Shown in pieces: positions 51,108-59,435 of a stretch of DNA of 64,000 nt. The DNA is from Paenibacillus sp. XY044 (GTDB lineage: Bacteria; Bacillota; Bacilli; Paenibacillales; Paenibacillaceae). Within the stretch, counting starts at the first letter, position 1. Each line of letters begins with the position of its first letter. The DNA is taken from assembly GCF_002257645.1 (NCBI RefSeq), contig NZ_NQMO01000003.1, forward strand, positions 620,001 to 684,000, read 5' to 3'. The notes below the pieces were generated by a model. It was given only the letters and a program-made list of their open reading frames with translations. It did not search any database and was not told the origin of the DNA. The position numbers and the translations under genes were made by a program.

Positions 51108-53132
51108 ATGTATTTCGGCGCGGATTATTACCCCGAGCATTGGCCCGAGGAACGTTGGGCCGTTGATGCCCGGATGATGCGGGAAGCGAATATCAACATC
51201 GTCCGGCTGGCGGAATTCGCCTGGGCTAAACTGGAGCCGGAGGAAGGGCGGTACGATTTCACGTGGTTGGACCATGCGATTGAAGTGCTGGCCCAAGAAG
51301 GAATCAAGATCATTCTGGGAACGCCGACGGCGGCGGCTCCGAAGTGGCTGATGGACAAATATTCGGATATGTACCCCGTCGATGTCCACGGCCTGACCAA
51401 AGGCTTTGGTACACGGAGGCATTATTGCGTTAATCATCCGGTGTATCAGAAATATTCTGCGAGCATTGCTCGGGTTATGGCCGAGCATTACAAAGACAAT
51501 GAGCATATCATCGCTTGGCAAATCGATAACGAATTCGGCGGTCCGTGCTACTGCCAAAGCGATCTGCATGCCTTTCGGATATGGCTCCGTGAAAAGTACG
51601 GTACCATCGACAAGCTGAACGAAGAGTGGGGAACGGTGTTCTGGAGCCATACCTACCGCAGCTGGGAAGAAATTATGCTTCCGACGTACGCCGCTAGCGA
51701 CGGCTTCAGCCAAGGCGGTTCCGGCGGATTGATGTCGACCCCTTATAACCATAACCCGGGCATGCAGCTCGATTACCGCCGATTCTACTCCGATTCGACC
51801 GCCGTCTATCAGCGGCTTCAAATTGAAGAGATTCGTGCATGCAGTTCCCTGCCGATCACGCATAACTTGATGGGTCATTTCAGCGAGATCGATTACTTCG
51901 ATTTAGGCAAGGATCTCGACTTCGTGTCGTGGGATAACTACCCGAATAACATGTGGGGCAAATCATCACCTCTCACCGTCGCCATGGCTCATGATCTGAT
52001 GCGCGGCATCAAGAATCAGAACTTCTGGATGATGGAACAGCAGAGCGGTCCGTGCGGCTGGCACTCGTTGGGCGATACGCCGGAGCCGGGCCAACTGCGG
52101 TTATGGACCTATCAAGCCATTGCGCATGGAGCGGATGCCATGGTCTATTTCCGCTGGCGCGCGTGCACGTTTGGCATCGAACAGTATTGGCACGGTATCC
52201 TCGATCATGATGGCATCGGCCGGAGGAGGTACCGGGAAATCGCCGCAATCGGACATGAACTCAAAGAACTGTCCCCGCTGTTCGTAGGGGCAGTGAACAA
52301 CAATACCGTCGCTTTGGTAAAAAGCTACGATCAAGTGTGGAGCCACCGTGCCCAGCCGCATAACCGGAACTTTCATTATGAATCGCTGCTTGCAGCCTAC
52401 TACAATGCAGTTGCAGGTCAGCATGTCGGCGTTGACGCGGTCAGTGTAGAGACTGACTTTACGCCTTACAAACTTGTTCTGATGCCGGCATTCAATTTAA
52501 TGACGGAGGAGATCGCAGACAAGTGCGAGACCTATGTGGCAGGCGGCGGATCGCTGCTCATCACATTCCGGTCCGGAACTCGCACCTGGAACAACCGCAT
52601 GACGACTTTGACGCTGCCCGGATTGTTCCGGAAGCTGGCAGGCGTTGAACTGGAGGAATACGACTCCGTCAATTTCGGCCGGACTGTAGCGGTTAACGGG
52701 TCGTTCGGCGAAGGCACTGCTTCCATGTGGTGCGATGTGCTTAAGCTGGATGGGGCCGAAAGTCTTGCGGATTATCAGGGACATTATTACAGCGGAACAC
52801 CGGCAGTTACTGCACACACCTATGGGAAAGGCAAAGTTTATTATGTCGGATGCGACCTGGATAACCCGGCGATGGACAGCCTTATGAAGTTGGTTCTGGA
52901 AAGGGAGGGCGCAGCCCCTGCTTTGCCTCAAAAATATGATGGAATCGAGGCAGTTGAAAGAAAGATCGATGGAAATGGATACCTGATGCTGCTGAATCAT
53001 CGTAATGAGTCCGTCGACGTAGAACTGGGCGGCGGAGGCGCCTATGTAGATGCCTTGAGCAAGCAGACCGTAGAAGGCCGCATTCTTCTGCAGCCATATG
53101 CCGTACATGTTCTTTTAAAGCAAGAAATCTAA
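51108..53132 (+). CDS. GH42 family beta-galactosidase
   Basis: 674 residues from ATG 51108 (GGAGGAG upstream). MYFGADYYPEHWPEERW is the GH42 start; AWQIDNEFG (about 144-152) carries the acid/base glutamate after the conserved asparagine, and FWMMEQQSGPCGW (about 307-319) the nucleophile glutamate. The trimer/beta domain follows from about 400. It hydrolyses beta-galactosides, perhaps galactan or plant oligosaccharides. It has no signal peptide, so it is cytoplasmic. Regulator: the divergent AraC protein. Confidence 0.93.
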   Translation: MYFGADYYPEHWPEERWAVDARMMREANINIVRLAEFAWAKLEPEEGRYDFTWLDHAIEVLAQEGIKIILGTPTAAAPKWLMDKYSDMYPVDVHGLTKGFGTRRHYCVNHPVYQKYSASIARVMAEHYKDNEHIIAWQIDNEFGGPCYCQSDLHAFRIWLREKYGTIDKLNEEWGTVFWSHTYRSWEEIMLPTYAASDGFSQGGSGGLMSTPYNHNPGMQLDYRRFYSDSTAVYQRLQIEEIRACSSLPITHNLMGHFSEIDYFDLGKDLDFVSWDNYPNNMWGKSSPLTVAMAHDLMRGIKNQNFWMMEQQSGPCGWHSLGDTPEPGQLRLWTYQAIAHGADAMVYFRWRACTFGIEQYWHGILDHDGIGRRRYREIAAIGHELKELSPLFVGAVNNNTVALVKSYDQVWSHRAQPHNRNFHYESLLAAYYNAVAGQHVGVDAVSVETDFTPYKLVLMPAFNLMTEEIADKCETYVAGGGSLLITFRSGTRTWNNRMTTLTLPGLFRKLAGVELEEYDSVNFGRTVAVNGSFGEGTASMWCDVLKLDGAESLADYQGHYYSGTPAVTAHTYGKGKVYYVGCDLDNPAMDSLMKLVLEREGAAPALPQKYDGIEAVERKIDGNGYLMLLNHRNESVDVELGGGGAYVDALSKQTVEGRILLQPYAVHVLLKQEI

Positions 53133-53245
53133 ATGGTGCTTCGTAGTGGACATCAGCATGTTCTCCGTAATCCTCGTTCTGAATAATTTCGGCCGAATTC
53201 TCCATAATAGGAAAGTACATCCAAGAGAAAATGGAGGATAGGCAT

Positions 53246-53428
53246 ATGCTCGATAATCTGGAAAGCAACTATGACTGCAAAAATGCAGGGGATGATTTGC
53301 ATCAGCTGAAGCAGGAGCTCAGCTCGCTCCGAGGCATGGGCAAGGAAGATCCAAAGACGCAGGAAGACATCAACCGGCTCGAGAATCAGATCGCCTTTAT
53401 TATGAACAAATGTGATATTAATCAATAG
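53246..53428 (+). CDS. Small uncharacterised helical protein
   Basis: 60 residues from ATG 53246, with GGAGGATAGG upstream. Sequence is charged and helical (LHQLKQELSSLRGMGKEDPK, TQEDINRLENQIAFIMNKCD), with two cysteines. No family recognised. It has its own terminator downstream. Confidence 0.6.
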   Translation: MLDNLESNYDCKNAGDDLHQLKQELSSLRGMGKEDPKTQEDINRLENQIAFIMNKCDINQ

Positions 53429-53438
53429 TTTAGGCAAC

Positions 53439-53490
53439 AGCACCCCTGAACACGGCATCCGCTTAAGCCGGTGTCGCGGGGTGCTTTTTC
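53439..53490 (+). terminator. Terminator after the small helical protein gene
   Basis: AGCACCCC (53439-53446) and GGGGTGCT (53478-53485) pair over a long inner loop that may fold itself, followed by TTTTT. Confidence 0.8.
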
Positions 53491-53680
53491 ATGTGGGTTC
53501 TGACATTTCCAAACTTTAAGGCGATCATTCCTTTTGCGAGTGATCGTCTTTTCGTATGTGGATATCATTTCCTTACTAAAGTGTAAGGCATATGTAAGGC
53601 TTCCTCTATTCAAATCACTTTCATTCTGGCTTACATTTACGGGGTACATCTTAAGTCAGCAAGAGGAGGAGTGATGTTAG

Positions 53681-54655
53681 GTGAATCAGAATTCCGAGAT
53701 CCAAAACAGAATATCGTTGCTTGATGCCTTAAGAGGTTTCGCCCTTTTGGGCATTTTACTAGTGAATATTATTAGCATCATGGAGGCGGAATTCCCGGAA
53801 AAGGGAACGTTCGATTGGGGCTTGAGCCGATTTTACGATTATGCGGTGGAGCAGCGGTTTTATGTGATCTTCTCGTTATTGTTTGGAACAGGATTTTATA
53901 TTTTCATCACACGGGCAAAGGCGAGGGGGGACAACGCGATCGTACCGTTCATAAGGCGGCTTGCCGCGCTGCTGGGTTTCGGTGCGGTCCACTTTGTTTT
54001 TCAGCCGGGAGAAGCGCTGCATATTTATGCGATCATTGGTTTTCTGTTGATTCCTTTTTATAATCGAAAGCCTGCTTTCAACTTTGCCGCCATGCTGGCT
54101 GCGCTTGGGCTGAGTCTTGTTCTGGGCGAATACGCAGTTACTCTGGCGATGTTTTTGCTGGGACTTTTATTGGGCCAAATCGGCTTCTTTACGAGATTCG
54201 GCGAATTTGCGCCTCAACTGCGCCTGGCGGCCTGGATCAGCCTCGCCCTGACTCCGGGGGCCCTTTACCTGCAACACAGGACATTCCCAACCAACTGGTA
54301 CGGTGAAGGAGCTAATTTAGCCGGCCTGGTCATGGGCACCCTCTATGTCTCGACTTTTCTGCTCCTGTACCGGAACCGGCGCATTCAACAGTGGCTGAGA
54401 CCTTTGGCTGCTTTCGGCCGGAACGCCTTAACGAACTACCTGGGGCAAACAGCAATCATCGTTATGATTCTCTTCTTGTTCGATTTGAAGCAAGAGGTTA
54501 GTGTGACGGATACAACCCTCATTGCACTGGGCATCTATGCCATTCAGATACCGCTCAGTTCCCTTTGGCTGAAAAGATATAAAATGGGACCCTTGGAATG
54601 GATTTGGCGGATGCTGACTTATGGTAAAAGGATTCCGATCAGAAAAGAAATGTAG
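53681..54655 (+). CDS. DUF418-type membrane protein (YeiB-like)
   Basis: 324 residues with about nine hydrophobic helices. RISLLDALRGFALLGILLVN at the start and the C-terminal RPLAAFGRNALTNYLGQTAI motif are the DUF418 hallmarks. Function is not known; related proteins act in acyl or peptidoglycan-linked membrane processes by prediction only. The start is GTG 53681 with AGAGGAGGAG about 9 bases upstream. Nothing suggests an operon with the next gene. Confidence 0.85.
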   Translation: MNQNSEIQNRISLLDALRGFALLGILLVNIISIMEAEFPEKGTFDWGLSRFYDYAVEQRFYVIFSLLFGTGFYIFITRAKARGDNAIVPFIRRLAALLGFGAVHFVFQPGEALHIYAIIGFLLIPFYNRKPAFNFAAMLAALGLSLVLGEYAVTLAMFLLGLLLGQIGFFTRFGEFAPQLRLAAWISLALTPGALYLQHRTFPTNWYGEGANLAGLVMGTLYVSTFLLLYRNRRIQQWLRPLAAFGRNALTNYLGQTAIIVMILFLFDLKQEVSVTDTTLIALGIYAIQIPLSSLWLKRYKMGPLEWIWRMLTYGKRIPIRKEM

Positions 54656-54766
54656 ATGGAAAAATATAGGTCTTCTTTTTCTTTCCCGATATCATGTTAA
54701 CTTCCATACTGTGATATTCTGAAAGGGTCAATAGGATTAAACGATTGAACTTGAAGGAGGATTGAG

Positions 54767-55099
54767 ATGAATCGGGAAACGGCAGCCCAAATCGCTGTTG
54801 AATTTAAAAACAATCAAAAGGTGCTGGTTGCCATAGGTAATGGAACCCAGCAAGCCATTCTCCAAACCTTAATCCAGGGACCGCAAACCCCAGGTATGCG
54901 AGTGGGGGAAATCAGACTGCGTACTCATCTGTCTAGGCCGGCAGTTTCGCATCATTTGAAGATATTAAAAGATGCCCAAATTGTAAGTGTTCATAAACAA
55001 GGAACCATCAACTACTACCGGCTGGACTCAAAAAGCAAGCTGAAATCTTTGAAAGATTTGGTTCATGTCATCGAAAAAGCTTTGCTGCCATGTGAGTAA
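54767..55099 (+). CDS. ArsR-type winged-helix regulator
   Basis: 110 residues. MRVGEIRLRTHLSRPAVSHH and LKILKDAQIVSVHKQGTINY make the winged-helix DNA-binding region (about 45-90). The usual metal-binding cysteine pair of ArsR proteins is absent (only C109 is present), so it is unlikely to sense arsenic. AAGGAGG precedes the ATG. It lies 48 bases before the broken aldo/keto reductase, which may be its target. Confidence 0.83.
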   Translation: MNRETAAQIAVEFKNNQKVLVAIGNGTQQAILQTLIQGPQTPGMRVGEIRLRTHLSRPAVSHHLKILKDAQIVSVHKQGTINYYRLDSKSKLKSLKDLVHVIEKALLPCE

Positions 55100-55147
55100 T
55101 ACGAAATCAACCCATGAAAATTGCAGGAACAGAAGGAGAGAACCCAA

Positions 55148-56009
55148 ATGAACCAAGCCGTCGAAGCGGCAAATGGCGTGAAAATTCCTCAGCTTGGTTT
55201 TGGCGTATACAAAATCCAAAAGGGCGTTGTCTTTGAAAAAACCATTGCGGCGGCAATTCGAACCGGATACCGACACTTCGATACAGCAAAGATCTACGGC
55301 AATGAAGGAGAGTTGGGCCAGGAAGTGCAAAAAAGCGGCGTGCCCCGCGAGGAGTTCTTCTTTACTTCCAAAGTATGGACAACCGATCTAGGATATCATG
55401 CAACGAGAAAAGCGTTTGATCAGACCTGCCGGAAACTGAACGTAACGTATCTCGATATGTATTTAATTCATTTTGCCGGACCGCATTATGAGAAAGCTTG
55501 GGCGGCGATGGAGGAATTGTACTTAGAAGGGCGAATCAAAGTTATCGGGGTAGCAAATTTTGAGGTCCGACATTTGGAACGGCTCAAGAATCATGCCAAG
55601 ATTTTACCGATGATCAATCAGATCGAAACGCATCCCGGGTTTCAACAACACGAATTACATGATTATTTGGCTCGTCGTCGAATACTGCACGAGGCTTGGG
55701 GTCCTCCTGGGACAGGGAAACAAGACTTTGCTGGAGCATCCGGTTCTTGCCATGATAGCCCATCACCATAATAAGTCAGTTGCACAAGTGATTTTACGCT
55801 GGCAAATCCAGCGGGGGGTTATTGTCATCCCTAAATCGTCCAATCCGCAAAGGATACAAGAAAACAGCGAAATTTTTGACTTTCACCTAAGCGATGGAGA
55901 GATGGAGCAGATCCGCCAGTTAGAAACAGGTACAAGGTATTCCGTTAATCCGACGGGCATCATAATCAATCCGTTGTATGTAAAGTTGATGAAGCTGTTT
56001 GTGAAGTAA
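55148..56009 (+). pseudogene. Aldo/keto reductase, frameshifted
   Basis: Residues 1-185 (from ATG 55148, AGAAGGAGAG upstream) match an AKR: LGFGVYKIQKG, GYRHFDTAKIYGNEGELGQE with the catalytic Asp/Tyr, FFFTSKVWT, LDMYLIHFAG and INQIETHPGFQQ. In this frame the protein goes wrong after AWGP. The missing part (LGQGNKTLLEHP, VAQVILRWQIQRGVIVIPKS) continues in the +1 frame to 56009. One extra C in the CCTCC run near 55703-55707 explains it. Catalytic lysine and NADPH-binding parts are split, so the gene is inactive unless this is a sequencing error. Confidence 0.8.
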
Positions 56010-56098
56010 CATAATGACGGAGTGACTCCATCATCACGCGAACCGTCGGTCGAAGCATAGTGTACAATAAACGATAAATAATGCAGCGAGGGATACCA

Positions 56099-56449
56099 AT
56101 GACGATCGATGAAATCATGGAATACTGTCTGTCCTATCCGGCCTGTTATGTAGATCACCCTTTTGGAGCAGAATGGACGGTAATCCGCCACAAGGGGAAC
56201 AAAAAAAGCTTTGCGCTGATTTACAGCCACAACGATCACTTGTGCGTGAATCTGAAATGCGATCCGGGCCGGGCGGATTTTCTGCGCAGTGCGTTTGAAG
56301 AAGTGAAGCCGGGTTATCACATGAATAAAGAGCATTGGAATACGGTGATCTTGGATGGGGACCTGCCCGATGATGATATACACGATATGGTGAAGCACAG
56401 CTATGAATTGACAAAACCTAAGATTCGTGTGAGGAAGGCACCTCATTGA
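56099..56449 (+). CDS. MmcQ/YjbR family protein
   Basis: 116 residues from ATG 56099 (GCGAGGGA upstream). CLSYPACYVDHPFGAEWTVI, FALIYSHNDHLCVNLKCDPG and PGYHMNKEHWNTVILDGDLP are the MmcQ/YjbR pattern, a small DNA-binding-like fold seen in many bacteria with no settled role. Monocistronic. Confidence 0.88.
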   Translation: MTIDEIMEYCLSYPACYVDHPFGAEWTVIRHKGNKKSFALIYSHNDHLCVNLKCDPGRADFLRSAFEEVKPGYHMNKEHWNTVILDGDLPDDDIHDMVKHSYELTKPKIRVRKAPH

Positions 56450-56583
56450 CGGTTACCTCTTGAACCTCCGTCATAAGTTTTGGCGGGGAAGGGACTGTTT
56501 CATTTCACGAATGAACGGGGCCCTGGAATGACAACATAAGGAAGTAGTATACATCTCACTTTTTCCAGAGGAGGATATCTGTC

Positions 56584-56712
56584 ATGGCTCACCAGAAAAG
56601 AAGAAATGAAGCAGCCTGGAAGTCACGCAAGCAAGAACAGCATCCCCATGGCAAAATCAAATCGCTGAAGGAATTGTCCGGCGAATATGATGAGGAGCAT
56701 ACTGCGAAGTAA
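56584..56712 (+). CDS. 42-residue basic small protein (DUF6254-like)
   Basis: GGAGGATAT is well placed before ATG 56584. The peptide (MAHQKRRNEAAWKSRKQEQH then PHGKIKSLKELSGEYD) is strongly charged and looks like the short DUF6254-type proteins of bacilli, though that match is from memory. A strong terminator follows directly, supporting a real gene. Confidence 0.6.
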   Translation: MAHQKRRNEAAWKSRKQEQHPHGKIKSLKELSGEYDEEHTAK

Positions 56713-56716
56713 AGAA

Positions 56717-56758
56717 GGGGAGACTGCACGGGCAAATGACCGGCAGTCTTCCTTTTTT
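56717..56758 (+). terminator. Terminator after the 42-residue protein gene
   Basis: AGACTGC (56721-56727) and GCAGTCT (56743-56749), extended by GG/CC, followed by TTTTTT. Confidence 0.85.
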
Positions 56759-56822
56759 AGAATGAACAACCAAGCCTCGTTGAAATTCCAGTCTTTACAA
56801 GCAGCAAAAAATGTATTATATT

Positions 56823-56836
56823 TGTTTGTGCAAACA
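56823..56836 (+). promoter_or_regulatory. Operator candidate before the MarR gene at 56867
   Basis: TGTTTG-TG-CAAACA is a 6-2-6 palindrome. The longer word ATTTGTTTGTGCAA recurs as ATTTGCTTGTGCAA before the NmrA-like gene (57323-57336), so both sites probably bind the MarR protein encoded here. Confidence 0.55.
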
Positions 56837-56866
56837 TTAATTAAAACTCTGAATCGAGGCAGCGAC

Positions 56867-57292
56867 ATGTTGGACACTTATTTTAAAGAATGCTTATATT
56901 TCACAGCCAATCGTCTCAGCAGAATGATAACCAAAATGGCCGAAGATGAATTTGCACCGAGCGGACTAAATCCTACCTCTGCTTTTTTGATGTTGACTGT
57001 ACTGGAGAAGGACGGCATCTCGCAGAAAGAAATCGGCCAAAGCCTCCATCTTAAGCCTTCCACCATTACGCGGCTCATCGAGAGCCTTCAAGCCAAAGGA
57101 CTTCTCAGCAGCCGCCAGGATGGCAGAATGTCCTTGATTTACGCAACAGACCGGGGAAGAGAAATGGAGAAACAAATCCACGAATGTTGGCAAAAACTGC
57201 GACAGAGATACAATACAATATTAAACCGTCAGGACGATGAACTCTCGCTTCAACTGAACGAGGTATGCAACCGTTTGGAAAATGCCGAATGA
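56867..57292 (+). CDS. MarR family transcriptional regulator
   Basis: 141 residues from ATG 56867. MLDTYFKECLYFTANRLSRM precedes a winged helix (ISQKEIGQSLHLKPSTITRL, GLLSSRQDGRMSLIYATDRG, about 50-105). It has one cysteine near the start (C9), at the position used by OhrR/DUF24-like redox sensors, so oxidant sensing is possible. Together with the NmrA-like and DUF1772 genes it forms a likely regulon. Confidence 0.85.
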   Translation: MLDTYFKECLYFTANRLSRMITKMAEDEFAPSGLNPTSAFLMLTVLEKDGISQKEIGQSLHLKPSTITRLIESLQAKGLLSSRQDGRMSLIYATDRGREMEKQIHECWQKLRQRYNTILNRQDDELSLQLNEVCNRLENAE

Positions 57293-57322
57293 CATGAGCA
57301 TTCGGTTTTTCAATCGCACAAC

Positions 57323-57341
57323 ATTTGCTTGTGCAACTAAA
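57323..57341 (+). promoter_or_regulatory. Second MarR operator candidate before the NmrA-like gene
   Basis: ATTTGCTTGTGCAACTAAA matches the site at 56820-56838 in most positions and lies 20-38 bases before the next start codon. Confidence 0.45.
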
Positions 57342-57360
57342 TATTATTGGAGGAGATATG

Positions 57361-58179
57361 ATGAATCAGCCAGTTCTAATCGTTGGCAGTACGGGGAAAA
57401 CAGGACGTCGGGTATCGGAAAAGCTGCTGCAAGAGGGAATACCGGTCCGTTCCGGATCACGTTCAGCTGAGCAGCCCTTTGATTGGAGCGATTCGTCCAC
57501 TTGGGAGCCGGTACTGCAAGGGACAAGGGCAGCGTATATTACCTATTATCCGGATTTGGCCGTTCCGGGCGCTGCTCAAGCGATCGATTCATTCGCTAGA
57601 TTGGCCGTGGAAATCGGTGTGCGCCGTTTGGTTCTTTTATCCGGTAGAGGTGAAGAGGAAGCTCAGCGGAGTGAACTTGCGCTGCAGAATTCCGGCGCGG
57701 ACTGGACGATCCTACGCTGCAGCTGGTTCTGCCAAAATTTCAGCGAAAGCTTCCTGTATGACATGGTAAAAGCAGGCGTCGTAGCGCTGCCGGCAGGAAG
57801 CGTGAAGGAACCATTCATTGATGCTGACGATATTGCAGCTGCAGCCGTCTCGACTTTGACCGATGACCGGCATATCGGACAGCTGTATGAATTGACGGGA
57901 CCGCAGGCGATCACCTTTGCGGAAGCCACGTCCTTGATCGCCCAAGCGTGTCAGCGGAATATCCGGTACCTCCAGCTTACTTCCGAACAATTTATTTCCA
58001 TGCTCTCACAACAACAAGTACCTGGTGAGTCTATAACCCTGCTGTCCTATTTATTCTCCAGCGTGCTGGACGGTCGGAACGAGATTCCAGCGGATGGCGT
58101 AGAACAAATTCTAGGAAGAAAGCCGAGAACATTTTTTGATTATGCGCGGCAGGCTGCCAGAGCCGGGGTTTGGGATTGA
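57361..58179 (+). CDS. NmrA-like NAD(P)-binding reductase
   Basis: 272 residues. VLIVGSTGKTGRRVSEKLLQ is the nucleotide-binding loop. LVLLSGRGEEEAQRSELAL and WTILRCSWFCQNFSESFLYD are typical of the NmrA/YwnB subgroup of SDR proteins, which often lack the SDR catalytic tyrosine. GGAGGAG is 5 bases before ATG 57361 (an ATG at 57358 is too close). It shares a probable MarR operator and precedes the DUF1772 gene by 45 bases. Confidence 0.85.
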   Translation: MNQPVLIVGSTGKTGRRVSEKLLQEGIPVRSGSRSAEQPFDWSDSSTWEPVLQGTRAAYITYYPDLAVPGAAQAIDSFARLAVEIGVRRLVLLSGRGEEEAQRSELALQNSGADWTILRCSWFCQNFSESFLYDMVKAGVVALPAGSVKEPFIDADDIAAAAVSTLTDDRHIGQLYELTGPQAITFAEATSLIAQACQRNIRYLQLTSEQFISMLSQQQVPGESITLLSYLFSSVLDGRNEIPADGVEQILGRKPRTFFDYARQAARAGVWD

Positions 58180-58224
58180 AACGAATTAGCAACGCTGCCC
58201 ATCAAATCGTAGGAGGAAATATTC

Positions 58225-58704
58225 ATGAATTCTTTGTATTATGTTACCTTTGCAACTACATTGGGATCCGGGTTGCTGGCCGGCGTGTTCTTCACTTTTT
58301 CGACATTCGTGATGACATCGCTTGGCCGCCTTCCGGCGGAGCAGAGCATTTCTGCCATGCAGTCGATCAATTCGACGATTCTGCAATCGTTATTTATGCT
58401 GATCTTTATGGGAACCACCATTTTAAGCGTAATTTTGGGCATTGCTTCTTTTTTCAAAATGGGCAACAGTAGCGCAGTCTATGTGCTCATTGGCAGCTTG
58501 TTTATTATTGTTGGAGTATTTTTGGTAACGGTCATCTTTAATGTGCCGCTTAATGACTCTTTAGCAGCTGCGAATCCAGGGGCAGCCGACGGAGCGCAAG
58601 TGTGGAGCGATTATGTTGCCGGTTGGGTACCCTGGAATCATGTGAGGACGATATCTTCGATCGCGGCCTTGGTTTCTTTTATGATCGCTATCCGTAAATG
58701 GTAA
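58225..58704 (+). CDS. DUF1772 membrane protein
   Basis: 159 residues, four predicted helices. FFTFSTFVMTSLGRLPAEQS (about 22-41) and FNVPLNDSLAAA (about 105-116) with the C-terminal VPWNHVRTISSIAALVSF are the DUF1772 hallmarks (anthrone-oxygenase-like). GTAGGAGG precedes the ATG. It is translated after the NmrA-like gene and likely acts with it. Confidence 0.88.
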   Translation: MNSLYYVTFATTLGSGLLAGVFFTFSTFVMTSLGRLPAEQSISAMQSINSTILQSLFMLIFMGTTILSVILGIASFFKMGNSSAVYVLIGSLFIIVGVFLVTVIFNVPLNDSLAAANPGAADGAQVWSDYVAGWVPWNHVRTISSIAALVSFMIAIRKW

Positions 58705-58724
58705 GCATGTTACATCAATGCCTG

Positions 58725-58756
58725 AAAACCACTGATTCTGGATCAGTGGTTTTTTC
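58725..58756 (+). terminator. Terminator after the DUF1772 gene
   Basis: AACCACTGAT and ATCAGTGGTT arms with a TCTGG loop, followed by TTTTTT. Confidence 0.9.
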
Positions 58757-58772
58757 TATTTTTCATCATATT

Positions 58773-58856
58773 ATGTTGCCAACCACATTTATATGTTGCC
58801 GACCACTAAAATATGTGGTATTGTTGTTTTACAACCAGATATGTTGTCGACCACAT
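58773..58856 (+). promoter_or_regulatory. Array of three near-palindromic operators upstream of a MarR gene
   Basis: Three copies of ATGTTG-Y-C-R-ACCAC-W: 58773-58788, 58793-58808 and 58841-58856. The third, ATGTTGTCGACCACAT, differs from a perfect 16-base palindrome at one pair. A reverse half-site ATGTGGT occurs at 58813. The array ends 52 bases before the MarR start, so the protein probably binds cooperatively and represses itself and the reductase gene. Confidence 0.65.
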
Positions 58857-58907
58857 AAGTTGATTCCAGTATGAGAGAAGACCTTATAGAAAGTTGAGGA
58901 TATTCAG

Positions 58908-59390
58908 ATGGAAGAGAACAAGGAGCATAATATTGAAGTTCCCGAAGAAGAAGTTAGTGCGGTGAGGGAGTTCCCCGTGAGTTTCTCGATATTCAGTATG
59001 GCGCGCTCACACCGCGGGCTTGCTGCCCAACTGCTGCGGGAAGCCGGCTTGTACCCCGGCCAGGAAATCGTACTCATGCAATTGTGGCACAGGGATCACC
59101 GATCGCAGAACAGCTTGTGCCGATCGACTCGTCTGGACCACTCCACGATCGCTAAATCGGTTCGGCGTTTGGAAGACGCCGGCCTGGTTGTAAGCAGCCG
59201 CTCCAAGGAAGATAAGAGAGTGACCATCGTATCGCTTACCCAGGCAGGACGTGATATTGAACTCAGGGTGAATGACGCGTGGAGTAAGGTGGAAGCCTTA
59301 ACAACCGAAGCACTCACAGAAGACGAACAAATGACGTTTGTGACCCTGGCACGCAAAATAGCTGCTTCCTTGGAGGCGGCAGAGGAATAA
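58908..59390 (+). CDS. MarR family transcriptional regulator
   Basis: 160 residues. An acidic extension (1-23) precedes the helical part. GQEIVLMQLWHRDHRSQNSL, LDHSTIAKSVRRLEDAGLVV and SRSKEDKRVTIVSLTQAGRD form the winged helix. AGTTGAGG is a weak ribosome site. It is followed 45 bases later by the NADPH reductase gene that it probably controls together with itself. Confidence 0.88.
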   Translation: MEENKEHNIEVPEEEVSAVREFPVSFSIFSMARSHRGLAAQLLREAGLYPGQEIVLMQLWHRDHRSQNSLCRSTRLDHSTIAKSVRRLEDAGLVVSSRSKEDKRVTIVSLTQAGRDIELRVNDAWSKVEALTTEALTEDEQMTFVTLARKIAASLEAAEE

Positions 59391-59435
59391 GAGAAAAACA
59401 AAAAATCTATCAAGATATTTTAAGGAGATGTTTAT

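Noticed and set aside
58773..58856. CRISPR-like repeat array
   Set aside because: Only three short near-palindromic repeats with irregular spacing next to a MarR gene; these are operators.
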